NCBI GenBank assembly: GCA_963971225.1
Contig: OZ020269.1
Location: 39,763,264-39,827,263, forward strand
Direction of reading: 5' to 3'
DNA length: 64,000 nt
DNA from: Melieria omissa
Taxonomy: Eukaryota; Arthropoda; Insecta; Diptera; Ulidiidae
Shown piece after piece: positions 1 to 10,732 of the stretch (position 1 is its first letter; the number at the start of each line of letters is the position of its first letter). A program made the position numbers and the translations under genes. The notes under the pieces were generated by a model that saw nothing but the letters and a program-made list of their open reading frames with translations, ran no database searches and was not told the origin of the DNA.

Positions 1-104
1 TTTTTAAAAGTCGGTGTCAGGTGGCATCGGTCTCCAAAAAGGGTAAATTTTACACTTTAGTCGCATAACGGCAACACTGCCTACAAAGTCTGTTTAGCTG
101 GCAG

Positions 105-480
105 TCATCAGCTCTTCACTGCTTTCGCTCTGTTTCAGATATTAGGGATGATTGTGCAAACTAAAATGCCGCCAGTTGGGTTTCAATTGTTTGCTTTTTA
201 AAGTATGTTTTTATTAATTTACTGCATTAATTACACACCATATCAACCTTATAATAAGTAAATATCATTGAAAACTATAGCAAAGAATGCAAAACTAAAT
301 GCATTGAGTACGATAGGGCCAACTGCCGACCTTTTTATTTCACAGTTCTTCTTTTAGCGAATCTCTAACACAGTTGACGATCAGATCAAATCAGGGGTGC
401 TTTTGGGGCCAAATGCTGTAGTTCCAACGCAGGGGTGTTTTTTTGTGATGCGGCTCATAAAACCTTAATTTATTTAAATT
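105..480. repeat. Dispersed repeat, copy 1 (unoccupied site)
   Basis: This stretch is clearly similar to 48583-49135: both share GTGCAAACTAAAATG, a TTTGCTTTTT run, TTAATTACACA and an AACTGCCG(A/T)CCTTTTTATTTC block in the same order. The second copy carries a 246-bp MITE near its middle and this one does not, so this copy shows the uninterrupted sequence. No reading frame or terminal repeat is evident and I do not recognise the family. It may be a fragment of an old element or a segmental duplicate. Confidence 0.55.
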
Positions 481-726
481 AAAAACATACCCAAAGATTC
501 TTTTTTTACGCTTTTGCGCAATAATATAAGTTTATGGTCAGTTTTATACAAACGTATTACGAAATTGGATGGAAGGATAGGAGTGGACATACAAGGTAAA
601 GTCTCTGATTGCGTTTAACCTGGCGAACGCTAGGACGATCCTTGCCCCTATCCAATCCAAATTGATACACAGCCTCCGCGTGCCCTTCTGGATAGCTATT
701 TGGCACCCTCTGAATAGTGAACTAAA

Positions 727-1600
727 GTGTGCAGCGTGTCCAATCCCCAGGACTTGAAATTTGGGTTTTGTGCATGGTTTGGTGCCCGCCACGTAAAATC
801 AGCAACAAATGAAAGCCAAAAAGCAAGCCTCGGGTGGAACTCACTTGACGACCACAGAAAACGATTAAAGGACCACGATTTGATGATATGCACCTGGAAT
901 GTCCGGACCCTCTATAGGGAAGGTGCCTCGATCCTACTGGCGGAAGCCCTCATGGAATGTAAGGCTGACATCACCACCATCCAGGAAATTCGATGGACAG
1001 GACAACGTTGCGCCAAGCGACCAGACTTCGACATTTACTACAGCTGCCATGCGGAGAAGCGCGAAATTGGCTGCGGATTTGTGGTCAGCAAGAGACTTCG
1101 CCACCACTTCTCTCGGTTCAATCCGGTGAATGAACGGCTGGCCTCGATCCCATCAAGGCTAAATACTTTAGCATCAGCCTAGTTTGCGCGCACGCCCCGA
1201 CGGAAGAGAAAGATGATGCGACCAAGGATGCCTTCTATGCGAAGCTTGAGGACGTCTACGACGGGTGCCCAGCCCATGACGTCAAACTCGTCCTCGGGGA
1301 CTTTAATGTAAAGGTCGGGCGAGAAGGTATATTTGGTTCCACAGTCGGGCATTTCAGCCTCCATGCGACCACTTCGAACAACGGTCTCAGGCTGATCGAT
1401 TTCGCCGCGGTACGAAGCATGGTAGTTAGTAGCATCAAATTCCAGCACCTCGATATCCACCTGGTTATCCTCCGATCAATCCACCCGCAACCAGATTGAT
1501 CACATTGTGATTGATGGAAGGCATGCTTCTAGCATTCTAGATGTGCGCACGTTCCGAGGATCTAACATCGACTCGGACCAATATCTTGTTGCAGCCAAGG
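727..1600 (+). pseudogene. RTE LINE endonuclease remnant
   Basis: This is the remnant of the apurinic-like endonuclease that nicks target DNA to start target-primed reverse transcription. The conserved start ICTWNVRTLYREG and the IQEIRWTGQ block (carrying the metal-binding Glu) lie at about 890-1010. After a frame change near 1150-1180 the reading resumes with a LGDFN block near 1295 and a DHIVIDGRHAS block near 1498-1530. It retains about 100 bases near 1130-1230 that are missing from copy C. At least two frame changes make it non-functional. Confidence 0.7.
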
Positions 1601-1602
1601 TA

Positions 1603-2116
1603 TGCAGGAAGCTTGCAAAGAAAGCTGGAAATCAGTAAACTGCCTATATGTCGCATTGTGTGAACTTGGTATCTCTGCAAATCTCGTGAGACTTTGCAGA
1701 GCGACGTTGAGCAGTACGCGCAGCTCCGTCAAGGTTGGACGTGACCTCTTCGATTCATTCGATACCGTTCAAGGAGTGATCTGCGCAAGGCTTGTGTACA
1801 TCGTATGACACAATTTTTGAAAAGAAGTGTCCAGCTCCTTGCCTACGCTGATGACATTGATGTCATCGGGCGTAACAAGTGAGATGTCACCGCTGCCTTT
1901 GCGGTTATCAAAAGAGACTCTGCCACAATGGGTCTGGTCTACACGCAGGGACTCGCAGCGGCTAGGGTCATATTTCCAGGCCGACTGATGTACTTTTGAA
2001 GTTGTCAAGAATTCGTCTACCTTGGCACCGCCGTTAACAGCAGCAATGATGTCAGCCTGGAGATAAAGCGAAGGATTGCTCTTGCCAACAGGTGCTACTA
2101 CGGTCTCGGTGGCCAA
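1603..2116 (+). pseudogene. RTE LINE reverse transcriptase remnant
   Basis: Fragments of the RT palm survive: an ELGI.A.LVRLCRATLS block at about 1660-1715, a FD(T)VQGV block near 1755-1780, and the catalytic LAYADDID motif at about 1840-1862. They lie in different frames with a TGA close behind the YADD box. The remnant ends at a YGLGGQ sequence where copies B-D continue for another 400 bases. The reverse transcriptase is dead. Confidence 0.7.
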
Positions 2117-2387
2117 TACAAAATTATGCATTTTAGAAAAGATAAATTAAAACAAAAGTAAACCAAAACAACATAAAACTTCACAGTAATTGATAGCAAA
2201 TTATAAGCTTTTTTGTGTAACATGGTATGCACACATATTTTTTACACTGAGTTCAAGAATTTTTAACTAAAATTTTATTAGATAAAGCAGAGAAAAAGCG
2301 ACGCACAGTATCATCAAGGTGGCCAAAATAGAAGAAAATCGAGTGTCTGAAATTGAAAACCCAGGAATGCATAATTATTATAAATAC

Positions 2388-2733
2388 TGTAACGATGAGG
2401 CACTCGTTGCTGTGCTATGCATGAATGCTTTTACGGGCATACTTTTAGGCACACACTTTGAAGTACGGCCGGTTTGCTATAATTCCGATATGGCAAGGAT
2501 GGTTCGCAAGAACGGCGCGATAAGCAAACAGATATAAAAGGCAGCGGTATGCAGCGCCAAGGGACAAGTCAGATTTTGACAAGCAAAGTGGTAACAAGTG
2601 TAGATACAAGCAAAGTCTAAATCTGTAAATAAAGCGATTGTTGGTTTCTGACTGCGTTTTGCGCTGAGTAATTGAAGTGGTTTTATTTTCAAGCACAATC
2701 CAAAACGAACTTAGAGAAGTCATTTTCGTAACA
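2388..2733 (+). repeat. Gypsy 5' LTR (346 bp)
   Basis: It begins TGTAACGATGAG and ends TTTTCGTAACA, matching the ends of the gypsy LTRs at 55849 and 7090 after reverse complementing. A TATAAAAG promoter box lies at about 2534 and AATAAAG, a possible poly(A) signal, at about 2627. The LTR is followed two bases later by the primer-binding site. It is shorter than the 411-423 bp LTRs elsewhere in the window. Confidence 0.85.
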
Positions 2734-2735
2734 TT

Positions 2736-2755
2736 TGGTGTCAGAAGTGGGATTG
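2736..2755 (+). promoter_or_regulatory. Primer-binding site, tRNA-Leu type
   Basis: TGGTGTCAGAAGTGGGATTG is complementary to the 3' end of eukaryotic tRNA-Leu including CCA. It sits two bases inside the LTR, the expected place for minus-strand cDNA priming in gypsy elements. Confidence 0.8.
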
Positions 2756-2814
2756 TGATACTGAAAGTAAACTAAAAAAAAAAAATTATAAAAGAAGTTG
2801 CTGAAGGAGCTGGC

Positions 2815-3763
2815 TGAAAGGTGGAGTTGCAGCTGCGCTTGCGAGAGGTATGTGAGGCACGAGGCGTCGATTTGACTGCGCACGATTTCGGAACGCAGGA
2901 GCTAGAGGCGTCGGCCAAGGTGGTGCTGCATCGCTGCAAAGTACGACTGCAGCGGCTGCGCCACTACAACCATTAGACATGAGCCAGCTAACGGTTGCAA
3001 TTAAAGGCATGCTCGAGACTTTCAACCGTGAAAATCGCGAAACGTGAGCGAAACTGGAAACAACGAATCGAGAAATGGCAGCGAAACTGGAAACTACTAA
3101 TCAGAAAATTTCAGCAAAAGTCGAACAGAGAGATGGCGGCGCAAATGGAAACGAAAATTGAAAATGCAAATCGGGAGTTGTCCAGCAAGCTTCAGGAAAA
3201 TTCTGCGCGCTTGGAGCAGAAGGTGGAGGAAATTTCAGACAGGATTAATGGGAAAGTCGGGCACCTGGAGACGCGAGTAGAACTTTTGGACAAACGAGTT
3301 GACAGTCTGGAGGATTCGGTGAACAGAAAAATCGACGAGCGGCTTAAAGAGGTACAGCTACGAGCAAGGGTGCAGTCGGTTGAGGAAAGTTTTTCCACCA
3401 ACACAGAAGTGCCTACTTATGATGGTGCTGCGCCGTTCGATACATTCAAGCTACAGTTCGACCTGGATGCTCTGGAAAATCAGTGAACCGATGTAAGGAA
3501 ACCAATGTAAGGGCAAGCCGACATTTAAGGAGACGGTGACCAGCGCGATGACATATGAGGCGACATGTATTGGGGGCACTCGGTATGCACCTGCAAGAAT
3601 ACGCCAAATCCAGGCGGACAGCGACATTCCGATCCAGGCCATAAGCTCTGAGACACCGGTCAGGCCACGGGTGGTCTCCTCTAAAGTTGTTTGCTGGGTA
3701 TGTGACAAGCAGGGTCACATAGCACGAGACTGCCGTCAGCGAAAGAGGCGTTCCCGTTCTTGA
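2815..3763 (+). pseudogene. Gypsy gag remnant
   Basis: This region corresponds to the 504-residue gag at 59879-61393. The N-terminal GGKVELQLRLRE-like segment survives near 2815-2850, followed by a long coiled-coil region (about 3000-3370, repeated ETTN/METKIENANRE units) and the DTFKLQFDLDALENQ capsid block ending near 3486. A TGA then interrupts the frame and about 350 bases are missing. Reading resumes at 3536 and reaches a zinc knuckle C-x2-C-x4-H-x4-C (CWVCDKQGHIARDC) at about 3690-3735. Several frame changes in the first 250 bases also disable it. Confidence 0.8.
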
Positions 3764-3839
3764 TCGCAATCGCCTGAAGTGAGGAATACTGACAATCGAG
3801 CCTCAGCCAACAAGCGCAGGGCTGAGGATGACTAAAAAC

Positions 3840-4580
3840 TAAAACGGGCCAGCCCAAAGGGGCGTGAGCTGATCCCCACAACCTGCTGCCCCACCGTCCT
3901 TGTCTCACAGCTGCCAACGTTGAATTCCCCCTGCACACCGGCTATGAGCGAAGCGTAGCAGTAAGGAAAGTTGTCTCGTGTCAACGCCCGAGAATACCAG
4001 CGAATTCTGAGGCGATTGTGTGGGTAAAGGTGGACGAGGATGATGGGACAAGTCGGCTGTGGTTTGTAAAAGCACCAGAACAAGGACACGACAACATAAT
4101 TATCAGACGTACATTAGTAGAACCCAAAAACGGCAAAATACCAGTCAGGATACTGGTACCCGCTTAATACACCCAGATATGTCGGAAAAGATGCGGTCAT
4201 TGGCGAGTGTAGCGAGGCTGATGCAGTTGTCAATTGCGAAAGTAGCACACCCGGAGGAAGTAGGAAAAACTGTTTTAACATGGACGCCTTACCGCAGTGG
4301 AGCAGCGAATTTAAGTGAAGCACAACATCGACACCGGAAGTGCGAAACCGATTCGCCATCCGCCAAGACGAGTTCCTCTGGCCAAGAGGGAATAGGTCAC
4401 AAATTTGATCGAAGACATGCGTAAAGAAAAGGTCATAGAGCCTTCGTCAGTCCTTTGGTGCTCGCCGGTCGTGCTAGTCAAGAAAAAAGATGGCAGTACC
4501 CGGTTTTGTGTGGACTATCGGAAACTCAATGACGTAACCAAGAAGGACAGTTATCCACTACCTCGAATCGATCAGGATCA
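3840..4580 (+). pseudogene. Gypsy pol remnant (protease deleted)
   Basis: After the gag end, sequence matching the pol linker (NVEFPLHTGYERS) begins at about 3920 and continues in shifted frames. The fingers of the RT are recognisable at 4405-4572: [20 protein letters not shown] and SYPLPRID. The protease active site, the YLDD box, RNase H and integrase are absent. The frame is broken near 4150 and 4400. Confidence 0.75.
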
Positions 4581-5018
4581 AGGAGTGTCTCTGCAAAAGA
4601 GCAGTTGCTAAGAAATGGGACCAACAACCACGAATGATGCACGGCTTATTCTCTTCTATAGAGCGGTAGTCTGGTGAACAGCCCATGATAAGGGGGTTTA
4701 TCAGAAACTGTTGGACTCGGTTCAAAAACCCGACGGAGCTCATTGTAACCGGTGCCTTGCCATCAACACCATCGATACCTTTACACTTTATACCTTGCTC
4801 AACTTTCTCCCTGTTGATATTTTTGGGAAACCAGGTGCAACCCTCTCTGCAGTGAGATTGAATACCAAAAGATGGGCACGCACTAATTTCGGTCACTGCC
4901 CCATTCTAGTCAAACTATTCGACATACCCAGCAACATTGAATACTCCCTACCATCATACCTCTTTGACTCCAAATTCCTAAATTACATATCTCACAGGTA
5001 GGAGTAGGAGAAGAGACG

Positions 5019-5161
5019 GTATCTAATCCTGAAGTATGCAATTGAACTCCTGAAGAAGGTTTCTACCACATCGAAAGTGGTCTCTCTTGCTCAATGAGTT
5101 TGAGCGTGCGTACATCATTACCCTCACTTGGTCACCGAACCACAGAGACATCAGTGGCAAT
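5019..5161 (+). repeat. Direct repeat, first copy
   Basis: This is about 143 bases matching 5357-5499 with scattered substitutions. Shared landmarks are TATGCAATTGAACTCCTGAA, an imperfect hairpin CCACATCGAAAGTGG, and CACAGAGACATCAGTGGCAA at the end. The copies are spaced by about 195 bases. Confidence 0.75.
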
Positions 5162-5356
5162 ATATACCTTCTTCCTCCACTTGCACAATAACCAGACAGC
5201 CCTGGCCTACTTTCAACCCCAGGCGTAATAAAAGAGACAACACATCAGCATGATCCTCATGATTTTTTTCATGCCTACAGACTAGGCTTTTGCCGCAGTT
5301 GCCAAAATAAAGAGGAGTAAGAGACTATAAGTAATTGTTTTCTGCCACCGCCCCTG

Positions 5357-5499
5357 TCTAAAACTGAAATATGCAATTGAACTCCTGAAGAAGATTTCCA
5401 CCACATCGAAAGTGGCCTCTCTTGCTCAATGAGTTTGAGCGTGTGTACATCATTACCCTCACTTGGTCACCGGACCACAGAGACATCAGTGGCAATTGC
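5357..5499 (+). repeat. Direct repeat, second copy
   Basis: This is the partner of 5019-5161 in the same orientation. The two differ at several positions (for example GTGCG versus GTGTG), so the duplication is not recent. Confidence 0.75.
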
Positions 5500-5957
5500 G
5501 TAAATTATAGCGGAACAACTTATGATTGAGAGAGCGTACTGTGTACGTGTGGTGAGCGTACTGTTCATAAGAGTAAGCTTTGCCGCCCACTGCTCTAGAC
5601 GAAGGTAGAAACCCCTAGTCTCTCGTTTCTTCGACAACTTGGACAACCTCAGATAAGTTAACAAAGTTAAGAGACTTGCTAGGGTTTATCCTCAAAACAA
5701 ATTGGTTTGTTTTGGCACTCGGTCTTGGAGTAAGTCATTGTTTCCTTGTGGGCAAATTCTGTGCCCAAACAGCCACCTTAATCTAACCTAACTGATATCT
5801 GCTATTTGAACCTGCTGCTAGACACTCCCATGGATATTTGCTAACGATGCTTCCAGACCATACAAATAAAAAATTGTTTAAAAATATTTTTCAGTGATCG
5901 AACGTAGATACTAAAGTGAAATTGCAAGTGTAAGTTATACATAGTTATATATGTATA

Positions 5958-6840
5958 GGGTTTTTCATTTCGAACCGAAAACTTTGGCAGCCCTGCGTTC
6001 GACAACCGCAGCTGTCATCTGTCGTTGCATTGTGTTAATATTGTAGTTTAGTGTTTGCCATTTATGAAAATGGACCGATTTAGCATCGCTCAACGTGTAA
6101 ACATAGTGAAAACTCACTACAAAAATGGTGAAAATTTGAGCACCATTTTTCGCGCACTAAGGAACGATTTCGGACGTCACGGAAGGCCTGTTTTGTCAAC
6201 AATTTCGGATTTATTGGCGAAATCCGAACGAACTGGTTCTGTACAAGATGTACAGAGGCCAATACGTAATCGCCCTGCTCGTTCGGCCGAAAATATTGCT
6301 ACTGTAGCTGCAGACGAAGGACAGACCGTTACCGTCAATTCTGAACGTTATGGCCGTATGATAACCGAGTATTTCTGGCCAGCGATCGAAGATATGGATG
6401 TGGAGGAGATGTGGTTTCAACAGGACGACGCTACATGCCACACAACACGACCGAACATGACAGAATTGCGAACCAGGTTAGATGAACGCATAATTTCGCG
6501 TTTTGGTGATGCCAATTGGCCGTCAAGATCGTGCGATCTGAACCCTTTTGGACTTTTTTCTTTGTGGCTACGCGAAAGACCAAGCCTATGCAGACAATCC
6601 ACAGACTCTAGAGCATTTGAGGGACAACATACGTGCAGTTCTTGGCGACTTACAGCCTGCTGCCATATGTAAAAAAGTAATCGAAAATTACCTAAAAAGA
6701 ATCGAGGTGTGCCAGGCTGCTCGTGGAGGTCATTTGAATAATGTCATATTCCAATACTAACCAAATATTGTTTCATCAAAATTCAAATTTTAATTGATTT
6801 TTTTTCGTTATTCACTTTTTCGGCTCATGATGAAAACCCC
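5958..6840 (+). mobile_element. Tc1/mariner-type element, internally deleted
   Basis: This is an 883-bp element flanked by TA on both sides (5956-5957 and 6841-6842). Its ends form an imperfect inverted repeat of about 27 bases: GGGTTTTTCATTTCGAACCG at the left, and GGGGTTTTCATCATGAGCCG on the opposite strand at the right. It carries one disrupted transposase gene. The right end runs straight into a (TA)n microsatellite. Confidence 0.85.
6055..6760 (+). pseudogene. Tc1/mariner-superfamily transposase, disrupted
   Basis: The N-terminus has the DNA-binding helix-turn-helix (FSIAQRVNIVKTHYKNGEN, with GSVQDVQRP downstream). After ARSAENIATVA the sequence jumps to a late part of the catalytic domain (VTVNSERYGRM), so the central region with the first catalytic Asp has been deleted. 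The second catalytic block is seen as MWFQQDDATCHT near 6408-6443. Near 6545 the frame shifts; the rest (DFFLCGYAKD to GGHLNNV) reads in another frame to a stop at 6758-6760. Non-functional. Confidence 0.85.
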
Positions 6841-7089
6841 TATATATATATATATATTTTTAGTTAGAAAAAAAAGTTATATTTAAAGTAATACAATTTC
6901 TTCAAAACAAAAGTTGCTTGTAGCATCTCTGATCCATAATGGACATAAAAACACAATTCCTGCATATTATGAAATTGATTTGCAGAAAAAACGCAAATAG
7001 AAAATGAAGCGATTGAAAATTTTGACCTTAGGTTTTGAAATAAATTGCTGACACAAGTGCTCAAATTGTCAAAAGCAGAATTTTTATAT

Positions 7090-7500
7090 TGTTACGAAAA
7101 TCCATATTCGTTTTCCAAGGTTCGTTTTGATTGTGTTTGAAAATAAAACAACTTCAATTATTCAGCGCAAACGTAGTCACAACTAACAATCACTTTATTT
7201 ACAGATTTACACTTCGCTTGTATCTACACATGTTACCACTTTGCTTGCTTAACACAGACTCGACTCATTGCGCTGCACACTGCTGCTTTTATACCAGTTT
7301 TCTTATCGCGCCGAAGTTTCTTGCAACTTCCAATTGGAAAGCGCTCGACCATTCTCGCACAGCCCATTTCTTAGAGAACCATCCTTGCCATATCGGATTA
7401 TACCAAGCGAATTATACCAAATTTGCCGTACTTCAAAGTCATGCCTAAAAGTATGCTTGGGAAAGCGTTCATGCACAGCACATAGTGCCTCTTCGTTTCA
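7090..7500 (-). mobile_element. Solo gypsy LTR (411 bp)
   Basis: On the minus strand it starts TGAAACGAAGAGGCAC and ends TTTTCGTAACA, matching the LTR fragments of the mosaic at 49660-53660. Both flanks are ATAT (7086-7089 and 7501-7504), a 4-bp target-site duplication. No internal sequence remains, so this is the product of LTR-LTR recombination. A TATAAAAG box is present on the minus strand near 7284-7291. Confidence 0.9.
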
Positions 7501-7606
7501 ATATTATTTCGATGCGAATGTAAATTACGCCACAAATTTTGCCTCAGTTGCATTGCATAATGTGTCGTCTTTAGATATATTTGATTTAATTTTTTATATA
7601 TATATA

Positions 7607-8792
7607 CTAGCTGACCCCGCGGACTTTGTCTTGCACGACATTTGTTGTTTTTTTTATAATGAAATACGCGAGGTGGCGAATCTATGGTGATGCAAATTGA
7701 CGAAGAAACCCAACTAAAGGAAGAGGAGGAGCTACTGGTTAAAGCAATCAAGACCCACAAATAAGCAATGTTGCTGCTAAGTTTCAGTAAAGAAATGGAC
7801 TGCGCTTGAACCGGATTTAGGTATTGAATAAGAGGGCGGTGCCATGCCCTCTTATTCAATGCCCTCTGTCGAAAGAGAAAATGGTAGGTTCGTACTAAGT
7901 TTCATTGCTGAGCGACTTATAGTTCAGCAAAATATTTGTGATTTGTGTGATTTGTGTTATATATCAGTTGTGTTGTACAACTTACAATTTGGAAGATATT
8001 CCATTATTAAGATCTGGCTCGTATGGGTGGTGCCACGCCCCTACGTTCAATACTTGCCCCATTCCCTCTGTCGAAATATATCTTTAATTGCTAAGCGACT
8101 TATAGTTCAGCAAAATATTTTGGTCACAAAAAATGTGCCACGCCCTTGTCCAACGCCCATCAAATCTTATCATTAGAATGATTCATCTATGGGACGACGG
8201 GGTACCAAATTTCAGTGTTGTACAACTTACAATTTGGAACATATTCCATTATTAAGATCTGGCTCGTATGGGTGGTGCCACGCCCCCTCGTCCAAAATTT
8301 GCCCCATTCCCTCTGTCGAAAGATATGTATAAATGGTAGGTTCGTACTTAGTAATAATTGGGTCACAAAAAATGTGCCACGCCTCTTGTCCAACGCCCAT
8401 CAAATCATATCATTAGAATGACTCATCTATGGGACGACGGGGTACTAAATTTTAGTGTTGTGCTACTTACAATTTCGAATATATTCCATTTTAAAGATTT
8501 TGCTTGTATGGGTGATGCCACGCTCCGTTGTCCAAAAACCGCCTCATTCCGTCTGTCGAAGGATATGAGTACATGATAGGTTCATGCTAAGTTTCATTGC
8601 TGTGTGACTTATAGTTCAGCAGAATAATTGGGTCGCAAAAATGTGCCACGCCCCTTAGGGGTATGAAAAATAGATAGTAGCCGATTCTCGGACCTACTGA
8701 ATATGCATGTAAAATTTCATAAAAATCGGTCAAGCCGTTTCGGAGCAGTATGGTGACTAACATTGTGACACGAGAATTTTATGTATAAGATA
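7607..8792. repeat. Non-coding interspersed repeat with tandem internal units
   Basis: It begins CTAGCTGACCCCGCGGAC and ends with a GTCAAGCCGTTTCGGAGCAG block before a GAATTTTATGTATAAGAT terminus. This terminal pair is widespread in insect genomes as a non-autonomous element whose class I cannot settle. Three internal units start at 7970, 8215 and 8455 (about 240 bases each). They share TGTACAACTTACAATTTGGA, a GTGGTGCCACGCCC block, a CCATTCCCTCTGTCGAA block and GTGCCACGCC. No coding capacity is visible. Confidence 0.65.
7823..7860. repeat. Perfect 15-bp inverted repeat with 8-base loop
   Basis: ATTGAATAAGAGGGC at 7823-7837 pairs perfectly with GCCCTCTTATTCAAT at 7846-7860 across an 8-base spacer. 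It lies inside the interspersed repeat and could extrude as a hairpin. Confidence 0.9.
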
Positions 8793-8802
8793 TATCTATA
8801 TA

Positions 8803-10094
8803 CTACTGTGATCAAACTGAAAGGTGAATTTTTAATTTAAACTTCGCGGGTTTTTCGAATCGGTAAATTTTTTGTTAGCACTGTTAGTGACATCTATGCT
8901 AAATTTCACGTCAAAATATTCATTAGTATTTGAGATACGCGTCGTTTTGTGAGGCTCTAAAAGTGAATTCTTCGATTTTTACTATGTCTGAATTTATTGA
9001 ACAAAGAAGTTGCATTAAATTTTGTTTGCGGAATGAAATTTCGCCTGCAGAAACGTTGAGGATGTTGCAAAAAGCCTTTGGTGATCAAACTCTGTCTTCT
9101 AAAAGTGTTTACAAGTGGTATAACGAGTTCAAAGCCGGTCGTGAGAGTGTTGAGAAAAATGTGGTGTCAAATCGGCCAAACCATCGACTGATGAACATCA
9201 CGTCAAACAAGTCAAAGAAATGGTGCTTGAAAATCGTCGATTAACTATTAGAGACATTGCTGATAGTTTGGGCATATCATTTGGATCGGTGCAGGCGATT
9301 TTGAAAGACGAATTGGGCTTGAGAAGAGTCAAATCTCGAATGGTTCCAAAAACACTCAATTTTTTCGAAAAAGACCGTCGTGTTAACATCTGTGAAACAA
9401 TGCTTTCTGACTATCAAAACGTAATGAAACGTAACTGGAGATGAGACTTGGGTCTACGCTTACGATCCCGAAACAACCGATCAATCGAGCGAATATCGTG
9501 CAAAAGGTGAGCCAAGACCAAAAAAACCGCGTCAAAGTCGCTCAAAAATCAAGGTCATGTTGACAATTTTCTTTGATTATCGTGGTGTGGTGCATTATGA
9601 ATTCCTTCCGCCGGGCCAAACTGTCAACAAGGAATATTATTTGAGCGTTATGCGCCGCTTACGTGAAGCTATTCGCCTCAAGAGGCCAGAATTGTGGGCC
9701 GGCAACTCTTGGTTTTTGCACCACGATAATGCACCATCTCATACTGCGTTGGTTCTTCGTGATCATTTCGCCAAAAATTCAACAAATATCGTTCCGCAAG
9801 CACCGTATTCGCCTGATTTGGCCCCGTGTGACTTCTGGCTGTTCAGCAAACTCAAAAGACCACTCCGAGGACACCGTTTTGACTCAATTGAGGAGATAAA
9901 AGCTGAATCGAAGAAGGCTCTGATGGCCATCCCGACGGAGGATTTTTCCAAGTGCTATGATGAATGGAAAATTCGTTGGCATAAGTGTATTGCAGCGGGA
10001 GGGGATTACTTTGAAGGAGATGAAATGGATTTGCAAGAATAAATAAAGATTTAAAAAATATAACAAAATTCACCTTTCAGTTTGATCACAGTAG
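8803..10094 (+). mobile_element. Mariner element, near full length
   Basis: This is a 1292-bp element with terminal inverted repeats of about 29 bases, nearly perfect (CTACTGTGATCAAACTGAAA at both ends, opposite strands), and TA on each side (8801-8802, 10095-10096). Its length fits the family. It carries a single transposase gene with two frame changes. Confidence 0.92.
8984..10042 (+). pseudogene. Mariner transposase (DD34D), two frameshifts
   Basis: The protein starts at ATG 8984 (MSEFIEQR), in the usual mariner position after a short leader. The N-terminal helix-turn-helix pair is present ([27 protein letters not shown]). The catalytic triad survives: TGDETW near 9434, LHHDNAPSH near 9716 and YSPDLAPCDFWLF near 9808-9845, the last two with DD34D spacing. 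One base has been lost near 9180 (after SNRP) and the frame changes again near 9430. The gene is broken but little diverged. The stop is at 10040-10042. Confidence 0.9.
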
Positions 10095-10732
10095 TATATA
10101 TTAATTTTATTTAATTTATTATGTTTATATTATATATAAAAATATACTTCGTTGCTTAATTAACGAAAAATATGTGTTATTTTCAACATCAAAAGAAATA
10201 CCTTTTCTGACTTTGAAGCCCTATTACCACGACATTTAAGAACGCATAAATATTAGTAGTATCAGAAAATAAGCTGTGAGATGTTATTGAACAATTAAAA
10301 TCATGTCAATATTGGTTTCGAAATTACAGTCTAAAATGTCGAAAAAATCAAACAAACTAAGAGTTAAAAACAATTTGCGATTTCGATTTTAGCGAACCCT
10401 GATTAACCTAGCACTGATGCCAAAACCAGAAATGGCGAGAAAAAGTAGAATTTTGTTGGCCTGTGTTATTTACCACTATGAACAATTGTTGCTTATAAGC
10501 AACCGCTCACTGTGAGAGTCTCACACGACTTTGTAAGAACATACGGTTTTCAAATTTATAAAACAGCTTTTTTAGGGCTACGAAAGTGTAATGGCGAAAT
10601 TTTGAATTTCTTGCATAACTGAAGTGAAAGCTGTCCCTTAAGGGTTAAATATTCATATTTTTCAAATCGATAATATATATACAGACTGCATCGATCCAAG
10701 AGTTACCCATCCCTACAAGTAATAGCGCGATC
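10095..10732. other. AT-rich stretch without recognisable features
   Basis: I see no open frame with family resemblance, no inverted repeats at the ends and no tandem structure beyond short TA runs. Confidence 0.5.

Larger units (their letters stand above)
567..2118 (+). mobile_element. RTE-type LINE, copy A (decayed)
   Basis: The 5' end matches the 5' end of the full-length copy at 35369-38526 (GGACATACAAGGTAAAGTCT and following sequence), so this copy begins at or near the true element start. It keeps the endonuclease region, then loses most of the endonuclease-RT linker near position 1602, and stops inside the RT domain near 2118 without the 3' tail. Many substitutions, frameshifts and stops make it the most diverged of the four copies in the window. 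No target-site duplication was found. Confidence 0.8.
2388..4580 (+). mobile_element. Ty3/gypsy element, 5' half only
   Basis: A 5' LTR, tRNA-Leu primer site, decayed gag and the start of pol are present in order. The sequence is clearly related to the intact element at 55849-61895. It breaks off inside the RT domain, after the SYPLPRID motif at about 4570, and there is no 3' LTR. An internal deletion of roughly 300 bases removes the protease: sequence just after the gag end is joined directly to sequence about 100 residues into pol. Confidence 0.85.
4581..5957. other. Unassigned stretch between gypsy and mariner remnants
   Basis: No protein was recognised. Open frames of about 100 codons exist on both strands at 4558-5001 but show no motif I know. 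The one clear structure is a direct repeat of about 143 bases (5019-5161 and 5357-5499). It may be the interior of an unknown element. Confidence 0.4.

Noticed and set aside
4711..5001. 96-codon frame as a possible gene
   Set aside because: No recognisable motif, a similar-length frame lies on the opposite strand, and it sits next to a truncated gypsy element.
6841..6857. (TA)n tract as a regulatory element
   Set aside because: A simple microsatellite abutting a mariner-like TA target site.
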